This document shows positions 7,228-16,728 of a stretch of 64,000 nucleotides of DNA, piece by piece; the stretch's first letter is position 1; the number at the start of each line of letters is the position of its first letter. Location: positions 682,001-746,000 of the forward strand of contig NZ_VIRG01000070.1 of the NCBI RefSeq assembly GCF_008107695.1. Reading direction: 5' to 3'. The stretch is from Stappia sp. BW2. Its GTDB lineage: Bacteria > Pseudomonadota > Alphaproteobacteria > Rhizobiales > Stappiaceae. The notes beneath the pieces are model-generated. The model did not search any database, had not been told where the DNA came from, and saw nothing but the letters and a program-made list of their open reading frames with translations. The position numbers and the translations under genes are program-made.

Positions 7228-8694
7228 TCAGAATGTATCGCCAGTCTTGAAGCCGCTACCACCAAAACTGCCGCCGCTTTTAAATCCGCCACCGCCGAAG
7301 CCGCCGCTGTTGCCGGAGCTTTTGCCCGAACCGCCGCCGAACCCGCCGCCAAAACCTCCCATGGACTTGGGAAGGCCCGAACCGTTCGGGAACGCAACCT
7401 GGCGTCCCTTCGGTTTGCGGCGTTTGTGCGAACGTTCGGCACGCGCCCAGTATTCAGCACCTGTGATCGCCCCCTTGACCAACTCGCCCAGAAGGACGGT
7501 GGTCAGCTTCTCGTCAGAGAACGTCGACCCCCAGCTGCCATAGTTATTGGAACGGAAACGCTTGATGACCTCCGCGAGTTCCCCCCTGCGTCGACCAATA
7601 TCGCGCTGCAGCTCCCGGTCCTGACGGATTTCGCGGGCGACCTGCTCAACGCGTTCCCTCAAATCCTCGATCCGCTGTACGATTTTTTCGTCTTCGGGAG
7701 AGGGGGTGTCGAGCGCTGCGCGCCACAAGTCGTTCAGATCGTCCGACTGCAGCGAAACGGACAGATGCTCTTCCGCCTTCTGAAAATCGGCGTCTTCCCC
7801 GCTGGAGAACTCGGCAAGGGCGGAAGAAAGTGTCTCTATTCGCCGGTCCAGAGTGTCGAGTTCGTTGTCGATACGCTCGATGTCCGCGCTGAGCGTTTCA
7901 ATGGTACCGACGAGGTCTGTTCCGGCCGCATCCGTCATGGCGTTGCGGCTGAATTCGGCAAGTTTGTCCTGTTCTTCCCGGGCGATTTCCGCACAGCGCT
8001 CCGCATGTCGGGCCATCCGTTCCGGAATGCTGGTCAGCATGGCGAAGTTGGCACGTGCGTCGTTGAAGCCGACAAGGCCGGCGACCCAACGGTCAAGCGA
8101 GCGCACAAGACCGCGATGGGCATAGGCGGGTGTTCCGAAGCCACGCTGCCACAAATACATGAACAGGGGATCGGCCTCATAGGCCTTCCCTTTTTCCTTA
8201 CGGTCCTTTTCGGAGGTTGCTGCCTTGGCAGCAGCAGCCTCGGCAGTGGCAATGGCTGCTTCTGTCCGTTCACGCTGCGCCTGGTAAGCGGCATCGCCTT
8301 CCAGGCGGCCGTCGACGGCCTCCATCAACTCGTCCATCTGGTTTTCGGCCGCGTCACGCGCGGTGTCCAGCTCAACCCGCTTTTTCTGCAGCTGGCTGCG
8401 GTCGCTTTCACACTGGCGCAGCTGCTCGGTCAGGACCTTGTAATCGGCAGTACGCTTGTCGAGAAGTTTACGAGCTTCCCGTGCTGCGCTGTCGAGGCGT
8501 GTGTTGAGGGTTCCGGCACTGTCGGTGTCGAGACGGAACCGGGCAAGATCACGGTAGGCTTCGCTCTGGCGTTCCTGCAGGTCCGTCAGCGCTCTTGTCG
8601 AACGTTCGATCCGTTTGCTCAGCTCGGCTTCTTCCCGGCGCAGATCAGCGAGTGACTGCTCGATCGTGCCAAGCGTCTGGCGTCCTGTCAGCAT
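7228..8694 (-). CDS. Coiled-coil protein with Gly/Phe-rich tail, third gene of an uncharacterised operon
   Basis: This 488-residue protein has no family I recognise. Residues about 10-130 and 255-390 are strongly charged heptad-rich coiled coil. Between them is a more globular part (DPLFMYLWQRGFGTPAYAHR, about 180-240). The last ~45 residues are a low-complexity Gly/Phe/Ser tail of GGFGGG-type units, similar in style to tails of TPM-domain membrane proteins. No signal peptide or clear membrane span is seen. GGGAGG sits seven bases before ATG 8694. It is the third gene after the TelA-like and membrane-anchored genes, with a 37-base gap, so the three are probably one operon. Confidence 0.6.
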   Translation of the reverse strand: MLTGRQTLGTIEQSLADLRREEAELSKRIERSTRALTDLQERQSEAYRDLARFRLDTDSAGTLNTRLDSAAREARKLLDKRTADYKVLTEQLRQCESDRSQLQKKRVELDTARDAAENQMDELMEAVDGRLEGDAAYQAQRERTEAAIATAEAAAAKAATSEKDRKEKGKAYEADPLFMYLWQRGFGTPAYAHRGLVRSLDRWVAGLVGFNDARANFAMLTSIPERMARHAERCAEIAREEQDKLAEFSRNAMTDAAGTDLVGTIETLSADIERIDNELDTLDRRIETLSSALAEFSSGEDADFQKAEEHLSVSLQSDDLNDLWRAALDTPSPEDEKIVQRIEDLRERVEQVAREIRQDRELQRDIGRRRGELAEVIKRFRSNNYGSWGSTFSDEKLTTVLLGELVKGAITGAEYWARAERSHKRRKPKGRQVAFPNGSGLPKSMGGFGGGFGGGSGKSSGNSGGFGGGGFKSGGSFGGSGFKTGDTF

Positions 8695-8731
8695 GCCGAT
8701 GCCTCCCGTTGAGGCGGTGCAATCCTACGAG

Positions 8732-9658
8732 CTACCATTTTGTAATTGCTCCGTCCTGAACGCCGGTTCGCCACTTGATGTCCAGCTCGCCCCGCCGCTT
8801 TTGCCCGAGCACGCCTTTCTGCACAATGCCGTCTTCCATCTTGTCACGGCGAACGGCGTTATAGATGGTGTCCGAAACGCGCTGGCCCCACTTGTCGACC
8901 AGTTCGGCCTCGCTGCTTTCCTCCGACACGATCTTGCGATCCAGGATCTTGCCGTCCGGGTCCACGGCCTCCACCACGATGTAATAGTTTTCGGTGTCGG
9001 GATTGGATTCAGGAATGCGGGATACGCCCGTCGGCTCGCCTTCACGGGAGATGATGCGAACTTCGAACACTTCCTGCAGACGCCCGGCCAGATCGCGCAA
9101 GTCTGCCTCCGCCTTGAAGGCTGCCTCGTTGTTGCCGTCCGACAGGGCAAGGTTGCCGTCGGTGGCCAAACGCTCGGCGGTGGCTTCGACTTCGGTGTTT
9201 TCGGTCAGGGTGTCGATACGTTCGACCAGTTCGGAGTAGGTTGCCGGCAGCGCCTGGAGCCTTGCCTGCAAATCTGCCTCCGCACGCTGCGCGGGCAACT
9301 TGACGATGAAGTACCACGCGGCAAAGCAGACGATGATGATCGCCAAGGCCGCCGCCAGCCATTTCGACCAGGTGCTGCGCGAAATATAGATCATCGCCAG
9401 AGTTCGCTGGAACCCGGCGGAGGGCGGTGAATAGACAAAGCGATCGCGCTTCAGATCCTCGACACCGGCCTTCAGGATGTGGTCCGGAACATCGATGCCC
9501 TGCGAGGCGTAGACCTGCCGCAGCCGCTCCACCATGGCAGCATCGCGTTCGTCGCTTTTCAGCTCGCGGGCCACCTGGCCTTCTTCATGACGCAGCGTGT
9601 CGACCACGTCCATCGCCATCATCAGATCATCAAGCGGGGCGTCGGAATTGCTTGCCAT
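8732..9658 (-). CDS. Single-span membrane protein (DUF6384-like), second gene of the operon
   Basis: This 308-residue protein has a cytoplasmic-looking N-terminus (about 1-95) with an acidic helical segment, one transmembrane helix at about 101-119 (LAAALAIIIVCFAAWYFIV), then a coiled-coil and mixed alpha/beta domain of about 190 residues. It resembles what I remember as DUF6384, a family without known function. That assignment is from memory and tentative. A weak Shine-Dalgarno precedes ATG 9658. It sits 62 bases after the TelA-like gene and 37 bases before the Gly-tail gene. Confidence 0.6.
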   Translation of the reverse strand: MASNSDAPLDDLMMAMDVVDTLRHEEGQVARELKSDERDAAMVERLRQVYASQGIDVPDHILKAGVEDLKRDRFVYSPPSAGFQRTLAMIYISRSTWSKWLAAALAIIIVCFAAWYFIVKLPAQRAEADLQARLQALPATYSELVERIDTLTENTEVEATAERLATDGNLALSDGNNEAAFKAEADLRDLAGRLQEVFEVRIISREGEPTGVSRIPESNPDTENYYIVVEAVDPDGKILDRKIVSEESSEAELVDKWGQRVSDTIYNAVRRDKMEDGIVQKGVLGQKRRGELDIKWRTGVQDGAITKW

Positions 9659-9720
9659 GAATGAATGTCTTCTTGAAACGGGGCGGGCCGGAGGGTCCGG
9701 CCTGCCGGATTATCGTGTGA

Positions 9721-10926
9721 TCAAAAGGTCTTGCCCTGGGCGGTCAGCTTGGCGAGCCGCCGCTTGCCATCTTCCACGGCAGTGCGGATTTCCTCGGAGT
9801 TCTTCGTCGACATCTCACGCATCTCGTCGATGATTTCGCGCGACTGGATCTGGAAGTTGACGACGGAGTCTACCAGTTTCTTCACCGAAGCTGCGGCGAC
9901 GGTGGGACCATACCCCGCCTCAAGCGCCTTCTTCTGCACTTCGTCGCCGATGTCCGCAAGCGTCTCCAGGCTCTTGTTGATGCCATCCTTCATGGCGTTC
10001 AGCGTTTCCGTGCTTTCATGCAGGCCCTGCAGGCCGGTGAAGGAGGCGTTGAGCGCCGTCAGAACGGATTCGTTGGTGGAGAAGAAGCTGACTGACTGGG
10101 CGTAGACACGTTCCTTGGCATTGGTGGTCTGAACCAGACGCGCCATGATGACTTCGGAGGTGTTGTAACCGATGGTCAGGTTGTCGGAGAGATCCTTGGC
10201 GATCTGATAGCGCTTTTCCTCGTCCTGCATTTCACGCAGTTTTTCGTCGCGCGCCAGTTCCAGGCGCGCCTTTTGCGCCGGATCGCCGCCGGTGTAAGCT
10301 TCGACATCGCCCGATGCGCTTTCAAGCGAAGCCTTTGCTGCGTCCAGCTTTCCGGTCGCGATGTTCAGAAGTTCAAGCGCGGTCACTTCCGCCTGCTTCA
10401 GGGCGCCCCGGAAGTCCCGATAGGCTTCCAGAATGGTCTGTTCCCGCTCGATCTGGTCTTTTGTTGCCCTGGCGACATCCTTGTAGGTGCCGCGAATATC
10501 GTCGAAGCGGTCGGATATCGTCCCGCGCCGGAAATCGCGCCACTTGTTGGACAGGTTCTCGGTGAAGGAGATCTTGCCGTCGGCCAACTGGTCGACAAGG
10601 GCCTTGGCATCGTCGCGGATGGAATTGAACGCTTCGGTGATCTGCTCATAGCGTTCACCGATATCCATCTGCTGAACCTGCGAACGGACAACCTCGTTGA
10701 AATTGGAGGCCTGGGCCAGCGTGCGGGTGATGATCAGCACCTTGTCCGGCGAGAGATCCGTGATCTGTTCCAGCAGGGCATTGATCGGGGCATCCTGCTC
10801 GCTTTCCGGTGTGATGCCGATATCCCGAAGCGTCGACAGGGCGCGGTCCAGATACTGAAGCGGGGAAAAGCTGCCAGCCGGAGCCGTTTCAGTCTGCGGG
10901 GTTTGAGGGCTTGCCGCGTCTGTCAT
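9721..10926 (-). CDS. All-helical TelA-like protein, first gene of the operon
   Basis: This 401-residue soluble protein is almost entirely helical. The segment FRRGTISDRFDDIRGTYKDV and the C-terminal region with REIIDEMREMSTKNSEEI look like members of the TelA/KlaA toxic-anion-resistance family in length and pattern. The identity is distant, so this is an inference. An Ala/Gln/Thr/Pro-rich N-terminal tail of ~20 residues precedes the folded part. A near-perfect Shine-Dalgarno (AAGGAGGT) lies six bases before ATG 10926, the strongest in the operon, marking this as the leading gene. Its upstream region is shared with the divergent MscS-type channel gene. Confidence 0.55.
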   Translation of the reverse strand: MTDAASPQTPQTETAPAGSFSPLQYLDRALSTLRDIGITPESEQDAPINALLEQITDLSPDKVLIITRTLAQASNFNEVVRSQVQQMDIGERYEQITEAFNSIRDDAKALVDQLADGKISFTENLSNKWRDFRRGTISDRFDDIRGTYKDVARATKDQIEREQTILEAYRDFRGALKQAEVTALELLNIATGKLDAAKASLESASGDVEAYTGGDPAQKARLELARDEKLREMQDEEKRYQIAKDLSDNLTIGYNTSEVIMARLVQTTNAKERVYAQSVSFFSTNESVLTALNASFTGLQGLHESTETLNAMKDGINKSLETLADIGDEVQKKALEAGYGPTVAAASVKKLVDSVVNFQIQSREIIDEMREMSTKNSEEIRTAVEDGKRRLAKLTAQGKTF

Positions 10927-11233
10927 GTGTGACCTCCTTCAAGGACGCGGCCCGGTTTAGGGTCTCTTGCCGCTACGTCCTGTTAACGTCATAATTTTGC
11001 ATGTTAGGGCAGGCTTGCGCCGCTCTGTCAACGGCTTGCCACGCATTTCAGGCCAAAGCCGGGCAGCTTGCAAAAACTGCCATCCCCCTTTGCTTAGACC
11101 GGTTTTGCGACAAATGTGTTTTGATGGTGCATTATCTGCCGAAATTCGCACATAAGGTCATGGCAGTGAGTCGACAGGCAAGCGCCTGTCGCCGTCTCGT
11201 CTTTCAGTCCGTAGCAAGTTTGTTGGCGCCTTC
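10927..11233. other. Divergent intergenic region
   Basis: These 307 bases separate the TelA-like operon (-) from the MscS-type channel gene (+). They must hold both promoters. I see no convincing open reading frame, palindrome or hairpin here apart from the Shine-Dalgarno of the minus-strand gene. Confidence 0.5.
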
Positions 11234-13687
11234 ATGAAATTTCTCAAGAGCATTCTTCTGATTGCGGTTTTTGTCGCTGGTGTCACGGGTGGCCCGTTTG
11301 CGGCCTCGTCCAGGGCCCAGACAGCGGCTCCGGCCATGGCGCAGAGTGATGACAGCAACGCCAAGGCGATGCCGCAAGCGGACGTCGACGACCTTTTCAG
11401 CCGTGCAACGACCGCACTTGAAGGTCGCAGTATTTCGCCAAGAACGCTTGACCAGCTGCGGTCTCAACTGGTCACCGTGCGCGACGAGAATGCGCGCATT
11501 GTTTCCCGCGGCAGTATTCGTGCCAGTGCTCTTAAAGCGCAGCTCGACAGTCTTGGTCCGCCGCCCGCCGACGGTGAGAAGGAAGCCGATGTCATCGCGG
11601 AGCGGCGCAAGGAGCTGCGCAATGCGTTTGCGGTCGCCAACACGCCTATCCGCCGGGCTTCGGAAAACTACGATGAGGCTGTGTTCTACATTCGGGAGGT
11701 GGACCGGCAACAGTGGGCAAGGCAGTTCGACAAGCTGTTCGACAGGTATCCGTCACCGCTGGCGCCCTCGACCTGGAAGACCGGGTTCGAGGAAATCTAT
11801 GAGTTTTTAAAGCGCTTGGAGCGGGACGTGCGAAACGAGCTTACGCGCCCCAGCATCTCCCAGGAACTTGACGAAAAGGTGCCAGTCGCGCTCGGCCTGA
11901 CGCTTTTCGGCATCCTGTTTCTGAGCTTTCTGCAGCATCCCATTTCCCGCGCTCTGAAGCGCTATTGCGAAAGGCCGGCAACCGGCGCCAAGGCATTGGT
12001 GCTGGCGCTGATCTACAACGCCAGTTTCATCGTGCTGCCGACAATCGGGGCTGTGGCGCTGATTGCGGTCTTCCCGGTTCTGGACATTTATCCCAATTCG
12101 GTTCGCACGGCGGTGATCGCGATACCCGTCATGGCGCTGGTCATGATCATCGCGAATTGGCTCGGGCACACGCTGTTCGCGCCGGGCCAGAGCCGTTGGC
12201 GTCTGCTGGATCTGGGCGACAGGGAAGCAAAGATCGGATTGCGTCTCTGTCAGGGTCTCGGCGTCTTCATGGCGCTGGAAGTGGCAGTCGAGGCCTTCGA
12301 ACTGGACAATGCCTTCGATCTGGCGGCCATTTCGGTGCTGTCGGCTACGCCCATCGCCGTTGCCGCTATCATGCTGTGGGGTCTGGCCGGCATCATCCGC
12401 TCCAAAGATGCTGCCGAAAGCGATGAGCCGGAAAGCGAGCCGTCGGCGGAACAACCCGAGGAAGGCTCGGTGAAGCCGCAGGACTCGGGCTTTCTGCTGT
12501 TCTTGTCTCTCTTGATGAAGGCGTCGGCGGTTCTGGCCGTCTGCGTGACACTGCTCGGTTATGTGCAGCTTGCCCGGGTGGCCATCCTGCCAGTGATCAT
12601 GACCGTTGCCCAGCTCGGCTTCGGGTTCTTGATCTATCATCTTGTGCTTGTCGTCGTGAAAGCGGCGCTCGGCAAGCGGGAGGACGAGTCTGTCCCCATC
12701 CTGGTTTCCTTCGGCCTCATCTGTGTGCTGACAATGATCTTCGCCCCATTGATCGCGATGACGTGGGGCGCGCGTCCCACGGATATTGTCAGCGCCTGGC
12801 AATTGCTGACAAACGGGGTGCAACTGGGCAACATTCACCTGTCGCTGGATTCCTTCCTCGTGCTTGTCACCATTTTCGGCCTGGGCGTCATGGTGACGCG
12901 CTGGCTGAAGAACCTGCTCAAAACCACCGTTCTGCCGCAGACGAGCATGGACATCGGCGCGCAGAACGCCTTGGTGACGGGCACAGGCTATGCCGGGCTT
13001 ACGCTGGCAGCGCTGATCGCGGTTTCGACGGCAGGGTTGAACCTGTCCAGCCTTGCGGTGGTCGCCGGTGCATTGTCGGTCGGTATCGGTTTTGGTCTTC
13101 AGACCATCGTCTCCAACTTCGTCTCAGGCATCATCCTTCTGATCGAACGGCCGATCAAGGAAGGGGACTGGATCGAAGTGTCCGGTCAATCGGGCTATGT
13201 GCGCAAAATTTCCGTCCGCTCCACCCGCATAGAAACCTTCGACCGTCACGACGTGATCGTTCCGAATTCGGATCTGATTGCCGGAAGGGTCACCAACATG
13301 ACGCTGACGAACAAGTCCGGACGTCTCATCCTGCCGGTTGGCGTTGCCTATGGCAGCGATCTGGAAAAGGTGAAGTCGATCCTGTTCGATGCAGCTAGGG
13401 CAAACAACACCATCGCGCGTTATCCGACGCCGCAGGTGCTTTTCATGGGGCTGGGCGACAGCTCGCTGAACTTCGAACTGCGGTGCTTTCTGAAAGACAT
13501 CGGCAATGTGATGATCACCATGTCGGACCTCTATTTCGAGGTTTATAACGAACTTGGCAAAGCGGGTATCGAGATCCCGTTCCCGCAGCGCGACCTGCAT
13601 ATCAAGGATATTGACCGGTTGGCCGAGGCGCTGGAGCGCCGGCAGGCGGCTCCCGTCGTTCAACCTGAAGAGGACAAGCCGTCCTGA
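11234..13687 (+). CDS. Large MscS-family mechanosensitive channel (DUF3772 N-terminal domain)
   Basis: This 817-residue inner-membrane channel would release solutes on osmotic downshock. It has a signal peptide (about 1-29), a periplasmic helical region of ~190 residues of the DUF3772 type, then about nine to eleven membrane helices, with an acidic cytoplasmic loop near residues 390-415. The MscS core follows at about 560-800. The Gly/Ala-rich pore helix LSSLAVVAGALSVGIGFGLQ is followed by the beta domain (IKEGDWIEVSGQSGYVRKIS and IVPNSDLIAGRVTN) and the C-terminal alpha/beta cage. It matches the DUF3772/MscS architecture of alphaproteobacterial channels. No good Shine-Dalgarno was found at ATG 11234. 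Confidence 0.9.
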   Translation: MKFLKSILLIAVFVAGVTGGPFAASSRAQTAAPAMAQSDDSNAKAMPQADVDDLFSRATTALEGRSISPRTLDQLRSQLVTVRDENARIVSRGSIRASALKAQLDSLGPPPADGEKEADVIAERRKELRNAFAVANTPIRRASENYDEAVFYIREVDRQQWARQFDKLFDRYPSPLAPSTWKTGFEEIYEFLKRLERDVRNELTRPSISQELDEKVPVALGLTLFGILFLSFLQHPISRALKRYCERPATGAKALVLALIYNASFIVLPTIGAVALIAVFPVLDIYPNSVRTAVIAIPVMALVMIIANWLGHTLFAPGQSRWRLLDLGDREAKIGLRLCQGLGVFMALEVAVEAFELDNAFDLAAISVLSATPIAVAAIMLWGLAGIIRSKDAAESDEPESEPSAEQPEEGSVKPQDSGFLLFLSLLMKASAVLAVCVTLLGYVQLARVAILPVIMTVAQLGFGFLIYHLVLVVVKAALGKREDESVPILVSFGLICVLTMIFAPLIAMTWGARPTDIVSAWQLLTNGVQLGNIHLSLDSFLVLVTIFGLGVMVTRWLKNLLKTTVLPQTSMDIGAQNALVTGTGYAGLTLAALIAVSTAGLNLSSLAVVAGALSVGIGFGLQTIVSNFVSGIILLIERPIKEGDWIEVSGQSGYVRKISVRSTRIETFDRHDVIVPNSDLIAGRVTNMTLTNKSGRLILPVGVAYGSDLEKVKSILFDAARANNTIARYPTPQVLFMGLGDSSLNFELRCFLKDIGNVMITMSDLYFEVYNELGKAGIEIPFPQRDLHIKDIDRLAEALERRQAAPVVQPEEDKPS

Positions 13688-13705
13688 CGTCTGGTTAGGG
13701 CGTCT

Positions 13706-13745
13706 TGTCCGGGCTTCTGGAAGGTCCCAGTTGAAAGCCCGGACA
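13706..13745. terminator. Hairpin between convergent mscS-type gene and psuG
   Basis: A perfect 11-base stem TGTCCGGGCTT (13706-13716) / AAGCCCGGACA (13735-13745) has an 18-base loop. It lies between two gene ends. No long T run follows, so termination is probable rather than certain. Confidence 0.55.
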
Positions 13746-13765
13746 TTCCTTCGTTCAATCCGTGG

Positions 13766-14698
13766 TCAGACGAGTTCGACCGCAATGCGTGCGGCCAGGC
13801 GGGCATTGTTGCGCACCAGGGCAATGTTGGTGTCGAGGCTGCGGCCACCGGTCAGTTCCAGTATGGCGCCCAGCACGAAGGGGGTTACCTCCTTGCCGCG
13901 AATGCCCTTGGCCGACGCGTCCGCGATGGCGGCATCGATGTAGCCGGTCATCTCGTCCCGCGGGATCTGGGCGGCTTCCGGCACCGGATTGGCGATCAGC
14001 ACACCGCCGTGGTCCGGAAAGCGGGAGCGCATCTTCAAAAGCGTGCCGATTTCAGCCGCCGAATTCAGGGAGTAGGGCGCTTTGAGGCCGCTTGCCCGCG
14101 ACCAGAACGCCGGCAGTTCTTCCGTACCGAAAGCAATGACCGGCACACCCTTGGTCTCCAGCACTTCCAGCGTCTTGGGAATATCGAGCAGCGCCTTGGC
14201 GCCTGCGGACACCACGCAGACCGGCGTGCGGCCAAGCTCATCCAGATCCGCGGAAATGTCGAAGCTTTCTTCAGCGCCCTTGTGAACGCCGCCGATGCCG
14301 CCGGTGGCGAACACCTTCAGGCCGGCGGCATGGGCCGCCATCATGGTGGCGGCGACGGTGGTCGCGCCGTAGCGCCCGGTGGCAAGGGCGAAGGTGAGGT
14401 CGGCACGCGAACACTTCATCACGTCGCTGGCTTGCGCCAGACGGTCGAGATCCGCGTCGGAAAGGCCGACCATGATCTTGCCGTCCATCAGTGCGATGGT
14501 CGCCGGAACAGCGCCTTCCGCGCGGATATCGGCTTCCACGTCACGGGCCGTCTCGACGTTCTTCGGGAAGGGCATGCCGTGGGTGATGATGGTCGATTCC
14601 AGCGCAACGACCGGCTTGCCGTTCGCAAGAGCCTCGCGCACTTCATCGCTGTAGACGATCAGATCCTTGATGGCGGAGGACGGTGTCGGGGTGGTCAC
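13766..14698 (-). CDS. psuG: Pseudouridine-5'-phosphate glycosidase
   Basis: PsuG splits pseudouridine 5'-phosphate into uracil and ribose 5-phosphate, the second step of pseudouridine degradation. The 310-residue length fits E. coli PsuG (312). Family hallmarks are present: ALESTIITHGMPFP with the catalytic Glu, TGGIGGVHKGAEESFDISAD, and AGAK with the catalytic Lys. I place the start at GTG 14698, preceded by AAAGG. An upstream TTG at 14785 would add 29 residues without domain support. It follows psuK after 108 bases on the same strand. Confidence 0.9.
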   Translation of the reverse strand: MTTPTPSSAIKDLIVYSDEVREALANGKPVVALESTIITHGMPFPKNVETARDVEADIRAEGAVPATIALMDGKIMVGLSDADLDRLAQASDVMKCSRADLTFALATGRYGATTVAATMMAAHAAGLKVFATGGIGGVHKGAEESFDISADLDELGRTPVCVVSAGAKALLDIPKTLEVLETKGVPVIAFGTEELPAFWSRASGLKAPYSLNSAAEIGTLLKMRSRFPDHGGVLIANPVPEAAQIPRDEMTGYIDAAIADASAKGIRGKEVTPFVLGAILELTGGRSLDTNIALVRNNARLAARIAVELV

Positions 14699-14806
14699 GG
14701 CGTGTGCCTTTCTGTTTTTTCGTCCGGCGGCTTTCAGCCGGGTCAATTCTGCGGGTCTTATAGGCGCAAGACCGAAGCGCGCCAAGATTGCAATTTGTCC
14801 ATATGG

Positions 14807-15730
14807 TCAAAAGTTGGCGAGGGCATCCCAGCTGAGTTCATCGGCGAGCGCGCCGGTGCAGCGCAAGGTCAGGGCGGCAGCTGCCAGACCAAACGGAACG
14901 GCTTCTTTCAGACCGTAGCCTTTTGAAAGGGCAGCGACGGTGCCCGCCGTCAAGGCATCGCCAGCACCGGTGACATCGACAATTTTTGTCTGAAGCGGAG
15001 CAAAGCGGTGCAGCCCCCCACCTTCCAGCACAAGCACGTCCGTGGCGGCGCTGGTCAGGACAAAACTCTTAAGGCCGCTCTGCATCAAGGCTGCGGCCAG
15101 GTCTTCGGACGTCGCATCACGCGACAGACCCGTGAGCGTGGCTGCTTCGCCGCGGTTCAGCATCAGGCAGTCCAGCTCGCCAAGGACGGCGCGCAGGCGG
15201 ATGGCCTTGGCATCCGACACGGCATTGGCAATAAGTCGGCCGGGCCGGGCAAGGCCCGTCAGCCGGGCCAGCATCGCGGCGGGGAGGTTTGCATCCAGAA
15301 ACCAGATCGTCTCCTGCGGTGCGCTCGCCGCAAGGTTTTCGACAATGGCATCAAAAAGGTCTTCCGGGGCTTCGGACAGAACACGATCATCGACGCAGGC
15401 GGCCGCCAGATCACCGGCCGGATTATGCAGAGCGAGATACTGGCCCGTGGCGAAACCTGCCCGGGTCGTAACATGGAGACCGAGGCCTTCCTGGCGAAGC
15501 TGGCGGGAGAGCATGTCTGCGGCACCATCGTCCCCAATTGCTCCCACCAGATGCGTGCCCACACCAAGGCGCACAAGCGCACGGGCTATATTCGTGGCAA
15601 CGCCGCCCGGCTTCGCACTCAGTCTGGAAGGGGTCGACGTCTCGGGGCGGATAGGCTCGCTGGCATGGGCGATCGTGTCGTAATGGATCGCACCGATGGC
15701 GATGACGGGAGAGGACTGGGCTGAAGTCAC
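14807..15730 (-). CDS. psuK: Pseudouridine kinase, PfkB family
   Basis: This 307-residue ribokinase-like enzyme should phosphorylate pseudouridine for PsuG. The PfkB signatures are visible: KPGGVATNIARALVRLG near the N-terminus, and VDVTGAGDALTAGTVAAL with the catalytic Asp near the C-terminus. The substrate is inferred from the neighbouring psuG. On sequence alone it could be another sugar kinase. GTG 15730 is chosen because the first beta strand (VIAIGAIHYD) follows at the usual distance. A TTG at 15769 is possible. No nucleoside transporter gene is adjacent. Confidence 0.83.
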   Translation of the reverse strand: MTSAQSSPVIAIGAIHYDTIAHASEPIRPETSTPSRLSAKPGGVATNIARALVRLGVGTHLVGAIGDDGAADMLSRQLRQEGLGLHVTTRAGFATGQYLALHNPAGDLAAACVDDRVLSEAPEDLFDAIVENLAASAPQETIWFLDANLPAAMLARLTGLARPGRLIANAVSDAKAIRLRAVLGELDCLMLNRGEAATLTGLSRDATSEDLAAALMQSGLKSFVLTSAATDVLVLEGGGLHRFAPLQTKIVDVTGAGDALTAGTVAALSKGYGLKEAVPFGLAAAALTLRCTGALADELSWDALANF

Positions 15731-15924
15731 GTTCTGGACTGTCTCATAAAGGGCCGGGACCAGAACCAAAGGCTCGGTCCGCCGGGCGCAGGCAAACGTT
15801 GAAAGCGCGGGCTATCAGATTAAGTCGAAAGCGGCAACGGTGTGTGCGCGGCACCGCCGGTTCAGCTTGGATGGGGGAGCAGAAAACGCAAGAGACTAGC
15901 AGTTAACGAGAACGAATTCCGTCT

Positions 15925-16728
15925 TCATGGGGCCTTGGTGCCGACGATGAGGCCATTTCGACGCGTGGTTTTTAAAGTGCCTTGCAAGCGATCGCTTTCC
16001 TTGCGGATCAGCTCTGCAAGGTGCCTCTGCTGAGCCTCAGGCGCCGCGATTCCTGGCGGCATCGACAGTAAGAGTGTAACCGCATCTTTCGGATCGGTGC
16101 ACGTCATAGTGTCCGAAAGATCAAATCGCCGTACACTGCCGAAGAGGTCACCCACCACCTGCGCAGCATCATCAAGCGAGAACAATGCGGCTCCTGGATC
16201 GACGGGGCTGCCTCCAAAGGCCTCGGCGCCAATGGTGTGCAGTTCGCTCATGTTTTCCAACGCATTTGTGCTTACGAAAACCTGGCCACCCGGGCGCAAA
16301 ACGCGTCTCGCTTCACGTAACGCGGATCGTGGATCATCTACGTGGTAAAGGACGTGAAAAAGAAGCACTGCGTCGAAGGTTTCATCTGGGTGTGGGAGGG
16401 TGACTGCATCGGCTACCTTTGCGCTGACGACCTCGATCTTCTCCAACGTCGCCAGGTTCGCCAAGGCCTCCTCAATCATGCCCTGAGATGTGTCTATGAG
16501 AGAAAGACGAAGGTCGTCTGGCAGGCGGTCAAACTGTGAACGCCAAATCCATGCCGGACCGCTCCCTACGTCCAAGACTTCCATCGCTGTCTGCAAATTC
16601 ATATGGTCAATCAGCCAGCCAAACCAGCTGACAGTTGCATACTTCGCCTGAAATGAGCCTCGCGTCACGAGATGGCGGGGCGTCGCATAGTGCCTTTGCA
16701 CTTCTTCATTTCGAGACTTGTCATTCAT
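15925..16728 (-). CDS. Class I SAM-dependent methyltransferase
   Basis: This 267-residue protein has a Rossmann-type methyltransferase domain. Motif I is LDVGSGPAW, followed by the acidic residue of SLIDTS, then DAVLLFHVLYHVDDP (motif IV) and RRVLRPGGQVFVSTN (post motif). The substrate is unknown. The nearest style is ubiquinone/menaquinone or small-molecule methyltransferases, but nothing nearby fixes the pathway. It stands alone on the minus strand, about 195 bases upstream of psuK. Confidence 0.8.
   Translation of the reverse strand: MNDKSRNEEVQRHYATPRHLVTRGSFQAKYATVSWFGWLIDHMNLQTAMEVLDVGSGPAWIWRSQFDRLPDDLRLSLIDTSQGMIEEALANLATLEKIEVVSAKVADAVTLPHPDETFDAVLLFHVLYHVDDPRSALREARRVLRPGGQVFVSTNALENMSELHTIGAEAFGGSPVDPGAALFSLDDAAQVVGDLFGSVRRFDLSDTMTCTDPKDAVTLLLSMPPGIAAPEAQQRHLAELIRKESDRLQGTLKTTRRNGLIVGTKAP

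Noticed and set aside
7192..8655. A 487-codon plus-strand frame opposite the coiled-coil gene
   Set aside because: The minus-strand gene has a Shine-Dalgarno and operon context. The plus frame has none.
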